Assembly: GCA_009787675.1 (NCBI GenBank)
Contig: WQSU01000085.1
Coordinates: 1-9,140 of the forward strand
DNA length: 9,140 nucleotides
Direction of reading: 5' to 3'
Source of the DNA: Lentimicrobiaceae bacterium
GTDB taxonomy: Bacteria > Bacteroidota > Bacteroidia > Bacteroidales > WCHB1-69
This document shows positions 1 to 7,272 of the stretch, piece by piece. Below the pieces are notes generated by a model. The model had not been told where the DNA came from, did not search any database, and saw only the letters and a list, made by a program, of their open reading frames with translations. Positions within the stretch are counted from its first letter, which is position 1. Each line of letters starts with the position of its first letter. A program made the translations under genes and the position numbers.

Positions 1-1268
1 CACGTTTTTTATTGGCAGTGAGTGGAGGGTGCGACTCGGTGGCACTGGCGCACTTGTTTGCCTCCTGCCGCTTAAATTTTGATATTGCCCACTGTAACTT
101 TCATTTGCGCGGAGAAGAATCCAACAAGGAGATGTTTTTTGTTGAAAATCTCCCTTTTTTAACAGGACAGCAAGTTTTTGTAAAAGAGTTTAACACCCTT
201 GACCTGCAGCAAGCATCAGGAAAATCAATAGAGATGGTGGCGCGGGAGTTGCGCTACCAATGGTTTGAAGAAATAGGAAATACCTACCATTATATCGTTA
301 CGGCGCACCACGCTAATGATAACGTTGAAACATTGATTATGAACTTGTTACGGAGAACAGGATTACGCGGCATGTGCGGTATCCCCCCTAAAAACGGCAA
401 ACTTATCCGCCCCCTACTGAGGTTTCGACGCTCGGAAATTGAAAGTTATTGTTTGGAACAAGGGGTGGGGTTCTGTGTAGATTCTTCAAATTTGGAAGAT
501 AGTTTTTTAAGAAACAGGGTGCGGCATCATATTATTCCTGAATTAGAAAAGGTTAATTCTAATTGTGTTGATGTATTTTATAAGAATGCAACCTTGTTTC
601 AACAACAAACCCAATTCTTCGACACACAGATACAGCAATATAGAAATCAGCTATTTCAGCAAAAAGGAAATAGAATTTTTATAGAAATTGAAGCATTAAA
701 ACAGATTGAAAATATTCCGCTCATTTTATACGAATTGTTAACCCCTTTCGGCTTCAACGCCGATGAGGTGGATAGCATCCTAAAGGCTTCTAATTCAGGG
801 TCGGGCAAACGATTTATCTCCAACACCCATATTTTGATTAAGGATAGACGTCATTTTTTTATCGAAGCAAAAGAAGAAAACAATGTAACGCCCATTCTTA
901 TTCGCACTGTTGATGATTTGAAAAAACATGGTTTCACCGTAGAAAAAATGAATAATAATACTAATATTGAGTTTGTTAAATCTCCTAATGTAATTTATGT
1001 AGATGCAGATAAACTCACTTTTCCTTTACAGCTTCGCGGTTGGCAAAAAGGAGATTCTTTTCACCCTTTCGGCATGCAAACCAAAAAGAAACTTAGTGAT
1101 TTTTTTACAGATATGAAAATCAATATTTTAGAAAAACAAAAGATTCGTATCCTCTCCACTGAAACTCAAATTGTTTGGATTGTGAACTATCGGGCAGACG
1201 ACAGGTTTAGAATAGATGCCAACACAAAATCTTACTACTGTTTTTCTGTGGATATTAGTACGAACTGA
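1..1268 (+). CDS. tilS: tRNA(Ile)-lysidine synthase TilS, 5'-truncated by the window edge
   Basis: TilS is a cytoplasmic enzyme that uses ATP and lysine to convert C34 of the CAU-anticodon tRNA-Ile to lysidine, so that the tRNA reads AUA. The frame is open to the left edge and reads RFLL before AVSGGCDS, so the TTG at 12 is an internal Leu and the true start lies upstream; probably some 15-25 residues are missing. About 421 residues are visible. The PP-loop SGGCDS is at bases 21-38, followed by HCNFHLRGEES, HHANDNVET (ATPase core), LLRRTGLRGM, a GIPP...RPLL block, and DSSN...RNRVR. The C-terminal TilS_C domain, from roughly base 1015 on, has LRGWQKGDSFHPFGM, KKLSDFFTDMKI, IVWIVNYRADDRF. The family signature is complete and in order, with no frameshift. 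The gene ends convergently with the minus-strand permease gene. In a Bacteroidota chromosome it should be single-copy and essential or nearly so. The identification is secure; only the start is missing. Confidence 0.97.
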   Translation, partial: RFLLAVSGGCDSVALAHLFASCRLNFDIAHCNFHLRGEESNKEMFFVENLPFLTGQQVFVKEFNTLDLQQASGKSIEMVARELRYQWFEEIGNTYHYIVTAHHANDNVETLIMNLLRRTGLRGMCGIPPKNGKLIRPLLRFRRSEIESYCLEQGVGFCVDSSNLEDSFLRNRVRHHIIPELEKVNSNCVDVFYKNATLFQQQTQFFDTQIQQYRNQLFQQKGNRIFIEIEALKQIENIPLILYELLTPFGFNADEVDSILKASNSGSGKRFISNTHILIKDRRHFFIEAKEENNVTPILIRTVDDLKKHGFTVEKMNNNTNIEFVKSPNVIYVDADKLTFPLQLRGWQKGDSFHPFGMQTKKKLSDFFTDMKINILEKQKIRILSTETQIVWIVNYRADDRFRIDANTKSYYCFSVDISTN

Positions 1269-1342
1269 GAATGTTGGCAAAAATAAATCCTTCAAAGTTA
1301 GGCAATGAGCCGTTTTCGTAGTATTATTCAGGCAAATCCTGC

Positions 1343-2431
1343 CTACTCCACCCTCTCATCCCCAAAATAATACCCCCCAAAAAACTCCTTAACAATAATC
1401 CGAATCATTGAATAGGCGGGCACTGCGAAAATCATGCCTGCAACGCCGCCTACGTAGCCCGCCAAGAGAATGACTATGAAAATCTCGACGGGGTGCACCT
1501 TCATGCTCCTGCCAAAGATAACAGGGGTGAGCGCAAAGGTGTCAATAGCTTTGATGACGGCAAAGATGATGGTCATTTTCCAGAAAAGCATCGTGAACAC
1601 TTCGGCGGCAGGCTCGGTGGGTAGCAGTGTAGTGATGGAGATTGCCAACCCTAAACCCATGGCAAGGAAAGGACCAATGTAGGGAATAATATTAAAGATG
1701 CCGGCTAAAACACCTATTAACAGGGCATTGGGAACATTGGCAAAATAACACGCTAAGCCAATGGTAACCCCTATGATAATGTTGTCAACGAATACACCTC
1801 CAAAATAACGCACAATTTGTGCGCGCGATTGAACTAAAATTCTATCATAATTTTCTCTAAATGAAACAGGAATGGCGCGGCGTACCATCTTGAAAAAAAT
1901 ATCCTTGTCTTTTAATGCAAAAAATGAAAGGAAAATAACAGAAAACACCAAGATAAACAGCGCGCCGACAAAAGAAAAGAGATTGCCCGCTAAACTTGAA
2001 ATGCTAATCGTGCCGATGAATGTTTTCATTTGTAGGAGAAGAATGTCAATAACATGTTCATTTTCTTTTAGAAAGCCATATCGGTTCAAGAGCGCATCGG
2101 CTTGGGCAAACCAATTCTCCAACGCTTGGGTGTAGAGTGTTGGGTCGATCGAAGAAACGCTTTCAATCTCTTTGATAACAATAGGGATGAGTATGTAAAA
2201 ACCTAATGCCACCAATGCCACCAGCACAAAAAGCGTAATGCCTGCAGCAAGTGAGGCAGAGCAGGTCTTGTTTTTAATTTTAATTTTTTGCAATAATTGC
2301 ATCAATGGAGAACCCACTGATGCAAAAACGATGGCTAAAAGTATAAATATCAAAACATTGTAAAAGAGGTATCCTAAAAATATCAGGATCCCCAGAAAAA
2401 TAATAACCGTAAAGAAATTTTTATTATTCAT
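1343..2431 (-). CDS. AI-2E (PerM/TqsA) family inner-membrane transporter
   Basis: This is a 362-residue polytopic inner-membrane protein of the AI-2E transporter family (PF01594), which includes TqsA (AI-2 export), PerM/YdiK and some Na+/H+ antiporters. The substrate cannot be told from sequence. Hydrophobic segments lie at about 7-40 (a pair), 62-87, 150-173, 212-232, 234-268, 280-300 and 315-346. A soluble, helix-rich stretch sits at about 88-145, as usual for the family. Diagnostic motifs are NIIPYIGP (247-254), the stretch around D297, P303 and F306-G307, VHP (312-314) and GGVAGMIFAVP (328-338). Length is typical. The ATG at 2429-2431 is 3 nt after the tamB stop codon, with A-rich sequence and no Shine-Dalgarno box, so it is very likely co-transcribed and translationally coupled to tamB. 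The family name should not be read as evidence for quorum sensing; most members have no known substrate. Confidence 0.93.
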   Translation of the reverse strand: MNNKNFFTVIIFLGILIFLGYLFYNVLIFILLAIVFASVGSPLMQLLQKIKIKNKTCSASLAAGITLFVLVALVALGFYILIPIVIKEIESVSSIDPTLYTQALENWFAQADALLNRYGFLKENEHVIDILLLQMKTFIGTISISSLAGNLFSFVGALFILVFSVIFLSFFALKDKDIFFKMVRRAIPVSFRENYDRILVQSRAQIVRYFGGVFVDNIIIGVTIGLACYFANVPNALLIGVLAGIFNIIPYIGPFLAMGLGLAISITTLLPTEPAAEVFTMLFWKMTIIFAVIKAIDTFALTPVIFGRSMKVHPVEIFIVILLAGYVGGVAGMIFAVPAYSMIRIIVKEFFGGYYFGDERVE

Positions 2432-2434
2432 TTT

Positions 2435-5400
2435 TTATGGATTTGATGATGCCTCTTTTTTGCTCTTTTTCTCTCTCTTTTTAATTTTCCAACTTTCCAC
2501 AAAATCTTTTCTGTTATTAAAATCTTGCCTGTATTTCAGACTGATACCACCGCCTTGTTGTGGTTTTAAACCAGTGGCATCTGGGTCATTGTTGGATTGA
2601 TCATTGAAATAGAAGAAGTTAAACTTCCAATTTTCGTTAATATCCACGTCAAAACCAACACCACCCACAAAAGCACTGCTACCGCTACTGGCATCGCTAC
2701 TATTACTACTGCCATGCCCATAACCTAAATTTGTGCGAAGCCAAATTCGGTCGTTGTACAAGTTCACAGCAGCATTTACGGAATATTCTCTATAATTACT
2801 ACTCTCATCTTGATCGTTAACATAATTAACTCCGATATTCACATTGTTTAACTGCCCAGAAATAAAAGAGTTCAGCATGCCGGTTGCCATGTCGATGCCA
2901 ACGCCGGGAGCGTTTGGGTTTGATTCTGAAGTAATAAACGTGTTCAAGAAAACGAACGAGAAAAATTGTCGTATTCCGTTTTGCTGATTTGCGGTGTCTA
3001 ATGCTTCAAAAACCTCCATTTGATCGTCATTATTCAATTTTGGAAAATTGAAAGTGAAGTTTGGCGTTGGGTTCATCAGATTACCTCTTAACCCTAAATA
3101 TGCAGCAACATCAGTACGTCCGATGCGTTTAAGGTTTTGACTTAATGGGGCGAGCGAGACTGTTTTTTGGTACAAAGCGTTTACATTCAACTGCGCTGAG
3201 GTGAGTGGACCTGAGAAAGAAATGGTGCCCCCTTCCACAATAGTAAACTCTTTGGGGAAGAAATTTTTTAGCGACATATTGAATTTTCCACTCACAATGG
3301 AAAGATTTCCGTTCAAATCCATATCATCTGTGTTTGTGTTATAAAGTAGATGTAATCTCCCCAATGTTTTGCATTTTAAAATGCCGTCAATAGGATCTAA
3401 TTCTATCTTCACATCGGCATCCCTCGTAATATCAAAAACAAAATCAAAGTTCATAATGGTAGAGGATTTGTTCATCTCGTCTCTCGCGTTTCTCTTGTTT
3501 GTGTTTCCGGTTATAAAATAGATGCCTTTCGCCGCAGAAACCGAACTTGCCGAAGTAATGGGAAACGTGATCGCTGAACCGGGCAACGTTTTGATATTCT
3601 GACTTGAAAAATTGAGCTGCTGCGTGTCTCCGTGAATGGAAATATCGCCGGAAACAAAACCATCGCCAAAGAAAGAGGCATCCATTTGTTTAGGTGTATT
3701 TAGCGCCATAATTCTATCGGTGGAAATATTCAAATCTATAATAAAGTCATTAAACTTGTTGTGGAATACATAACCTGAAAGAACTGCTTTATTCTTAAAT
3801 TTATCTTGAATAGAAACCTGATTAAAGAGGATGCCCTTATGGTCAAACAGAATTTCCTGATCAACAATATTATAAACCATATTTAAAGGTGCAATTCCCA
3901 ATTGCGCATTTTTAATCTTCACTTTGCCATCGAAGTAAAGCGAATCGGGTGTCATAATAAAATCTAACACCCCTGAAGCATCCCCTGAAACAATATCGCT
4001 GAATGAAGAAAGAAATGGTGATAAGAATCCTATTTTCAAAGTATCCATATTGGCGTGAACGCGAAGGTCTTTCTCTTTTAGATTCCATTTTCCGGTTAAA
4101 GCTACTATTCTGTTCTTCAAAGCCAAATATTGGTTGTAGGAGAATTTTGCCAAATCTATATTGAAATCTTTTGAACCGGAAATTATTCCTCCAATAAAAT
4201 GAGGATCACCATCTTCCAAAACAAGTGCATCTAAAAACAGATCGCCTAAAGATTGTTCATTAAATACAAAGTTTTTCACAAAAGTTTTTCCTTCTATGCC
4301 ATAATGGTCATCTTTTCCTGTAATAATGCCCATAAGCGACATATTGCCGTTAAAGGTCATACGCATTCTTTCCGTAAAGTTATTGAGCAGTGAAAGATCA
4401 AAATTTTCCAATAAGATATTGCACTGCTTATCCCATTGTTTCGAAAATTCTCCATTAACACTAATGGTGCCCACAGTAGAAGATAAAACACACTGATCTA
4501 TAAGAAAGTTTTTGTGAAGATAGGTGATCATATTTTTATTTCCTGAAAATTGCCACTCTGATTCACGAATAAATAGCTTTGAATCCGTAATTTTAAGAGA
4601 TGGATTTAGAGCAGTGTCTCCAAAAAGTATTCCGTTGAAATGATTTTTTTCATTAATAGAGATTCCTTTCGGATTGCGCCATGATGTAGCAAACTGTACC
4701 TCTTTTTTGTTGCTGCGTGTAAAAACGTCAATATCTGAAAAGGTGATCATCCCGCCTTTTTTTTGTTGGATGTTCACAGAATCACATTGCAGTTGCACCC
4801 CCATCAAGTTGTCTTCACCCATTCCTCCATTGAGTTCTATATTGTTCAACCTTCCCAAACCGGTATAATTGATGCGCGGCGATGAAAAATTCAAGAAATC
4901 TTTATCTCTTGTTGTTCCTAAATAAATATGAACTATAGTGTTACTTGCAATATTCAACTTGGGAAGCAGCAAGTTAAAAAGGTTTTGGGAATAATAAAAA
5001 TGGAGTTCCAAATCAATAGCCTGTTCTGCATCTGTTGTGGCGCTATTTGCTGCTACAGCCTCCCCTTTTTCAAACATTTCAGGGATATAAAACGCAGCCG
5101 CACGCTTCAGAGCCAAAATGCAATCTTCATAAATATAATTTGTTTTAAAAGAGATATTTACAGCGTTAGAGTGGAGTATGTACTGATGCGGTAAATTGGG
5201 TTTATTGATGGCGTTAAAACGCAGCCAATCAATTCGCGATGTTCTTTCGCCGTTGGTAAGTCTGGCATAATCAATGCCCACAAAACCGTTGATATTGTCT
5301 AACTTATTACCACTCACATCAATAGCAATAGAATCCAGTGTAAAGACCAAGTTGGGCGTTTCCTGCGCTTTGAGGAGTAATTTTTCAAAACCTTTAACCT

Positions 5401-7060
5401 TACTTGAATCTAAAGGATGCGGATAGTGCGAGAAAAATTGATGAGGTTTGAATTTTACATGCGTTAACGCAGCATTAAAAGCAGGTGCAGGCAGGGTTTT
5501 GGAAAAATTTGCACTGCCTCTCAGTTTAAATGAGGCTAACGAATCGGAACTGTTCAGCGCAAGTTCTACTTTCTGTTGTGTGTAATTGCCTTTAAAATGA
5601 ACATTTTCTAAGGGATATCCGCAAAGATCAATGTGGCTAACGTTGCCTTGCAATTTTAATGAAATGGAAGACAACAGATCTGACATATTTTCGTAATGTG
5701 TGGCGCTACCTTCAATGGCGCTCTGCAAATTTACCTTGTTTAGATATTTGGGCTGGCGGGTTAATCTTCCCAACTCCACATTACTGCAAGCCACAGTTCC
5801 TGAATAGTGAAGCGCGCCCTCTTGGGGTGCAGTGTTAATGTTGGCGCTTACAGTTCCCCAATTGGTTTGCACAAGAAGATCGGTGTTAAATTTTGTTAAT
5901 GAACCTCTGAAATTTCCGGTGATTTTCGCATGCGTTAACTCCTCCATGACTTTAGGCAACGGCACAGTTTTCCCTTTGGGCAGTTTAAACTGTTGCAATT
6001 CATCAAAATTAATATTTGCATCTTGAAAAAAAATATTGAAGCTGCTATTTTTGAAATCCAGCACATTGGCAATGGCAAAATCGCCAATAAAATGTGTTAG
6101 ATATTTGTATTTTAAATAGATATTTTTTGTTTGAATGTGATTCACCACACCGCCAACGTATCCTGAAAAAACAAGTTGATTGTCCATGCCTGCGAGCGCC
6201 GGCGCAAAATACACAAGATCTTTCATGGCAAGACTTGCACGGGTTACCTTGGTATCGAAATGGATTAGATTTACAAAATCGGAAAAATCCTTAAAATCGC
6301 TGTAACGAAACGCAAAGTCTCCGTTAAACACACTGCTGGGCGTAGTAAAGTGCAGAGAATCTAACAACAACCCCTGCGCATAAATACGGAAGTTGCCTGA
6401 TAATTCCGTGATCTCAAATCCCGTATGTTGCGAAAGCGTTAACGAATTGATTTTACAGGAGATGTCGGGACCCAAAACTAAAAAATTATCTACATCAAGC
6501 TGAATGTGTTGCAGTTCAAAAAAAGCATAGTCAAGAGTATTGTCCTCTTTATACAGCCGTTGGTCATCGTTGATATAAACGAACCGAACATCATTGAGTT
6601 TGATATTTTCAAACAACAGTTTAAATTTAGATTCTTTTTTTTCTTCTTTTTTAAATCCGTTAGCCCAAAGCGCAATGTTTACGGATTCTTCTCCCGCATA
6701 TTTTCGCAGCACCACCTCGCCGTTGTCTAATTCGGCAAACGACAGACACACTTGCCCTTTGGCGGTTTTAGCCAAATTGATTTTTCCTTTCAAGGTAGCC
6801 GCAAAAATCATGTTTTCATAATGATGATCTTTAATGGCGAAGTTTTTAGCAGTGAGTTTTAGGGTAGGTGAAAGATAAATTTTATCCACTGTAACTTCCC
6901 CGCCGGTAAGGTTGGTAAGAATTTTGGAGGCTTTTAATATGATAAACTGTTGTATGGGCGGAGTAATAATCAACGTAACTACAAGCAAATCAAGTGCAAT
7001 GAAACTTGCAATGACCCAAAGAATAACTTTAAGGATTCGCTTTGTTATTTTTTTAAACAT
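2435..7060 (-). CDS. tamB: TamB-family translocation and assembly module / inter-membrane lipid transport protein
   Basis: This is a very large (1541-residue) AsmA-like/TamB-type envelope protein. TamB homologues span the periplasm as a long beta-structured groove anchored in the inner membrane; they are linked to outer-membrane protein assembly (with TamA) and to phospholipid transport between the membranes. Here a single N-terminal membrane anchor is at about residues 11-33, after a basic MFKKITKR start. It is followed by about 1100 residues of repetitive beta-strand sequence rich in 'sG.f', 'l.g.a' and 'lnG' patterns. The TamB/DUF490 C-terminal region (PF04357) covers roughly 1150-1541, with TIVEGGTISFSGPL, a conserved AYLGLRGNLMNP and NVNIGVNYVNDQDESS. 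The last 100 residues carry the Bacteroidota-type ending (GGGISLKYRQDF) and then a basic tail KKREKKSKKEASS. There is a Ser/Gly-rich turn at about 1450-1462. ATG at 7058-7060 follows an A/T-rich leader. It is first gene of an operon with the AI-2E gene. No TamA partner is in the window. Assignment to the family is firm; exact function is inferred. Confidence 0.93.
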   Translation of the reverse strand: MFKKITKRILKVILWVIASFIALDLLVVTLIITPPIQQFIILKASKILTNLTGGEVTVDKIYLSPTLKLTAKNFAIKDHHYENMIFAATLKGKINLAKTAKGQVCLSFAELDNGEVVLRKYAGEESVNIALWANGFKKEEKKESKFKLLFENIKLNDVRFVYINDDQRLYKEDNTLDYAFFELQHIQLDVDNFLVLGPDISCKINSLTLSQHTGFEITELSGNFRIYAQGLLLDSLHFTTPSSVFNGDFAFRYSDFKDFSDFVNLIHFDTKVTRASLAMKDLVYFAPALAGMDNQLVFSGYVGGVVNHIQTKNIYLKYKYLTHFIGDFAIANVLDFKNSSFNIFFQDANINFDELQQFKLPKGKTVPLPKVMEELTHAKITGNFRGSLTKFNTDLLVQTNWGTVSANINTAPQEGALHYSGTVACSNVELGRLTRQPKYLNKVNLQSAIEGSATHYENMSDLLSSISLKLQGNVSHIDLCGYPLENVHFKGNYTQQKVELALNSSDSLASFKLRGSANFSKTLPAPAFNAALTHVKFKPHQFFSHYPHPLDSSKVKGFEKLLLKAQETPNLVFTLDSIAIDVSGNKLDNINGFVGIDYARLTNGERTSRIDWLRFNAINKPNLPHQYILHSNAVNISFKTNYIYEDCILALKRAAAFYIPEMFEKGEAVAANSATTDAEQAIDLELHFYYSQNLFNLLLPKLNIASNTIVHIYLGTTRDKDFLNFSSPRINYTGLGRLNNIELNGGMGEDNLMGVQLQCDSVNIQQKKGGMITFSDIDVFTRSNKKEVQFATSWRNPKGISINEKNHFNGILFGDTALNPSLKITDSKLFIRESEWQFSGNKNMITYLHKNFLIDQCVLSSTVGTISVNGEFSKQWDKQCNILLENFDLSLLNNFTERMRMTFNGNMSLMGIITGKDDHYGIEGKTFVKNFVFNEQSLGDLFLDALVLEDGDPHFIGGIISGSKDFNIDLAKFSYNQYLALKNRIVALTGKWNLKEKDLRVHANMDTLKIGFLSPFLSSFSDIVSGDASGVLDFIMTPDSLYFDGKVKIKNAQLGIAPLNMVYNIVDQEILFDHKGILFNQVSIQDKFKNKAVLSGYVFHNKFNDFIIDLNISTDRIMALNTPKQMDASFFGDGFVSGDISIHGDTQQLNFSSQNIKTLPGSAITFPITSASSVSAAKGIYFITGNTNKRNARDEMNKSSTIMNFDFVFDITRDADVKIELDPIDGILKCKTLGRLHLLYNTNTDDMDLNGNLSIVSGKFNMSLKNFFPKEFTIVEGGTISFSGPLTSAQLNVNALYQKTVSLAPLSQNLKRIGRTDVAAYLGLRGNLMNPTPNFTFNFPKLNNDDQMEVFEALDTANQQNGIRQFFSFVFLNTFITSESNPNAPGVGIDMATGMLNSFISGQLNNVNIGVNYVNDQDESSNYREYSVNAAVNLYNDRIWLRTNLGYGHGSSNSSDASSGSSAFVGGVGFDVDINENWKFNFFYFNDQSNNDPDATGLKPQQGGGISLKYRQDFNNRKDFVESWKIKKREKKSKKEASSNP

Positions 7061-7068
7061 GATTATTA

Positions 7069-7078
7069 TACACGTGTA
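7069..7078. repeat. 10-bp palindrome TACACGTGTA next to the tamB start codon
   Basis: This is a perfect 10-bp palindrome, 9 bp upstream of the tamB ATG on the minus strand. It would lie in the leader RNA close to the ribosome-binding region. It could be a protein-binding site, a small RNA structure affecting initiation, or chance. No regulator can be assigned to it from the sequence. Confidence 0.25.
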
Positions 7079-7117
7079 AATTAAGAGTTTGCAAAGAAAC
7101 GCTTTTTTTTGAAAAAA

Positions 7118-7129
7118 ATTGGCGCCAAT
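7118..7129. repeat. 12-bp perfect palindrome ATTGGCGCCAAT in the tamB leader
   Basis: This is a perfect 12-bp palindrome with a GC core inside an otherwise AT-rich intergenic region. Adjoining it at 7104-7118 is a second, odd palindrome of seven T, one G and seven A. On the minus strand the order is GC palindrome, T7, C, A8. The pair could be an operator, or in RNA a weak 4-bp hairpin followed by a U run; the stem is too short to call a terminator. Confidence 0.35.
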
Positions 7130-7208
7130 GAAGATGGTATTTTATAGGTCTTTGGGTATATGTATGTGTAAAATAATGTTTTTAGACTCTTTCATGTAAA
7201 AAAAAATC

Positions 7209-7216
7209 TATTTTTG
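7209..7216 (+). promoter_or_regulatory. Candidate -7 element for the ATPase gene
   Basis: TATTTTTG is an exact match to the Bacteroidota -7 consensus TAnnTTTG. It sits 46 nt before the ATG at 7263, which would give a transcript starting near 7221-7223 with a leader of about 40 nt. No good TTG or TTTG box is present 19-21 nt upstream, so the -33 part is weak or absent. The same eight bases, also followed by a C, form the putative -7 element of the XRE gene on the other strand at 8790-8797. Confidence 0.4.
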
Positions 7217-7242
7217 CAAGCTTAAACTTTATAAATATTATG

Positions 7243-7272
7243 CAAATCTAAAGTTATATTTTATGTTTACAA
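7243..7272 (-). promoter_or_regulatory. Candidate Bacteroidota promoter for the tamB operon
   Basis: Read on the minus strand, TTG (7272-7270) is followed after 19 nt by TAGATTTG (7250-7243). This matches the Bacteroidota primary-sigma consensus TTTG/TTG, N19-21, TAnnTTTG at every fixed -7 position. Transcription would start near 7237-7239, giving a leader of about 175-180 nt before the tamB ATG. The -33 part lies inside the first codons of the divergent ATPase gene and the -7 element just before its start codon, so the two genes' control regions are interlocked. Found by pattern only. Confidence 0.5.

Noticed and set aside
12..14. TTG at 12 as the start codon of tilS
   Set aside because: The frame is open to the window edge and reads RFLL in front of AVSGG, the usual beta-strand before the PP-loop; TilS normally has further residues before it. 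The gene is truncated by the window.
1269..1342. Intrinsic terminator between the convergent tilS and AI-2E genes
   Set aside because: The best hairpin (AGGCA-N5-TGCCT, 1330-1344) has only a 5-bp stem, overlaps the AI-2E stop codon and has no T run on either side. Another (GGC-N5-GCC) is weaker still.
4674..6294. Several 60-90 codon plus-strand open frames opposite tamB
   Set aside because: They lie wholly antisense to a clearly coding TamB frame, and their translations show no domain, signal peptide or protein-like composition.
6635..6652. Homopolymer run (A8 then A6 on the coding strand) in tamB as a phase-variation switch
   Set aside because: The frame is intact through it, it encodes an ordinary Lys/Glu-rich stretch, and runs of this length are common in AT-rich DNA.
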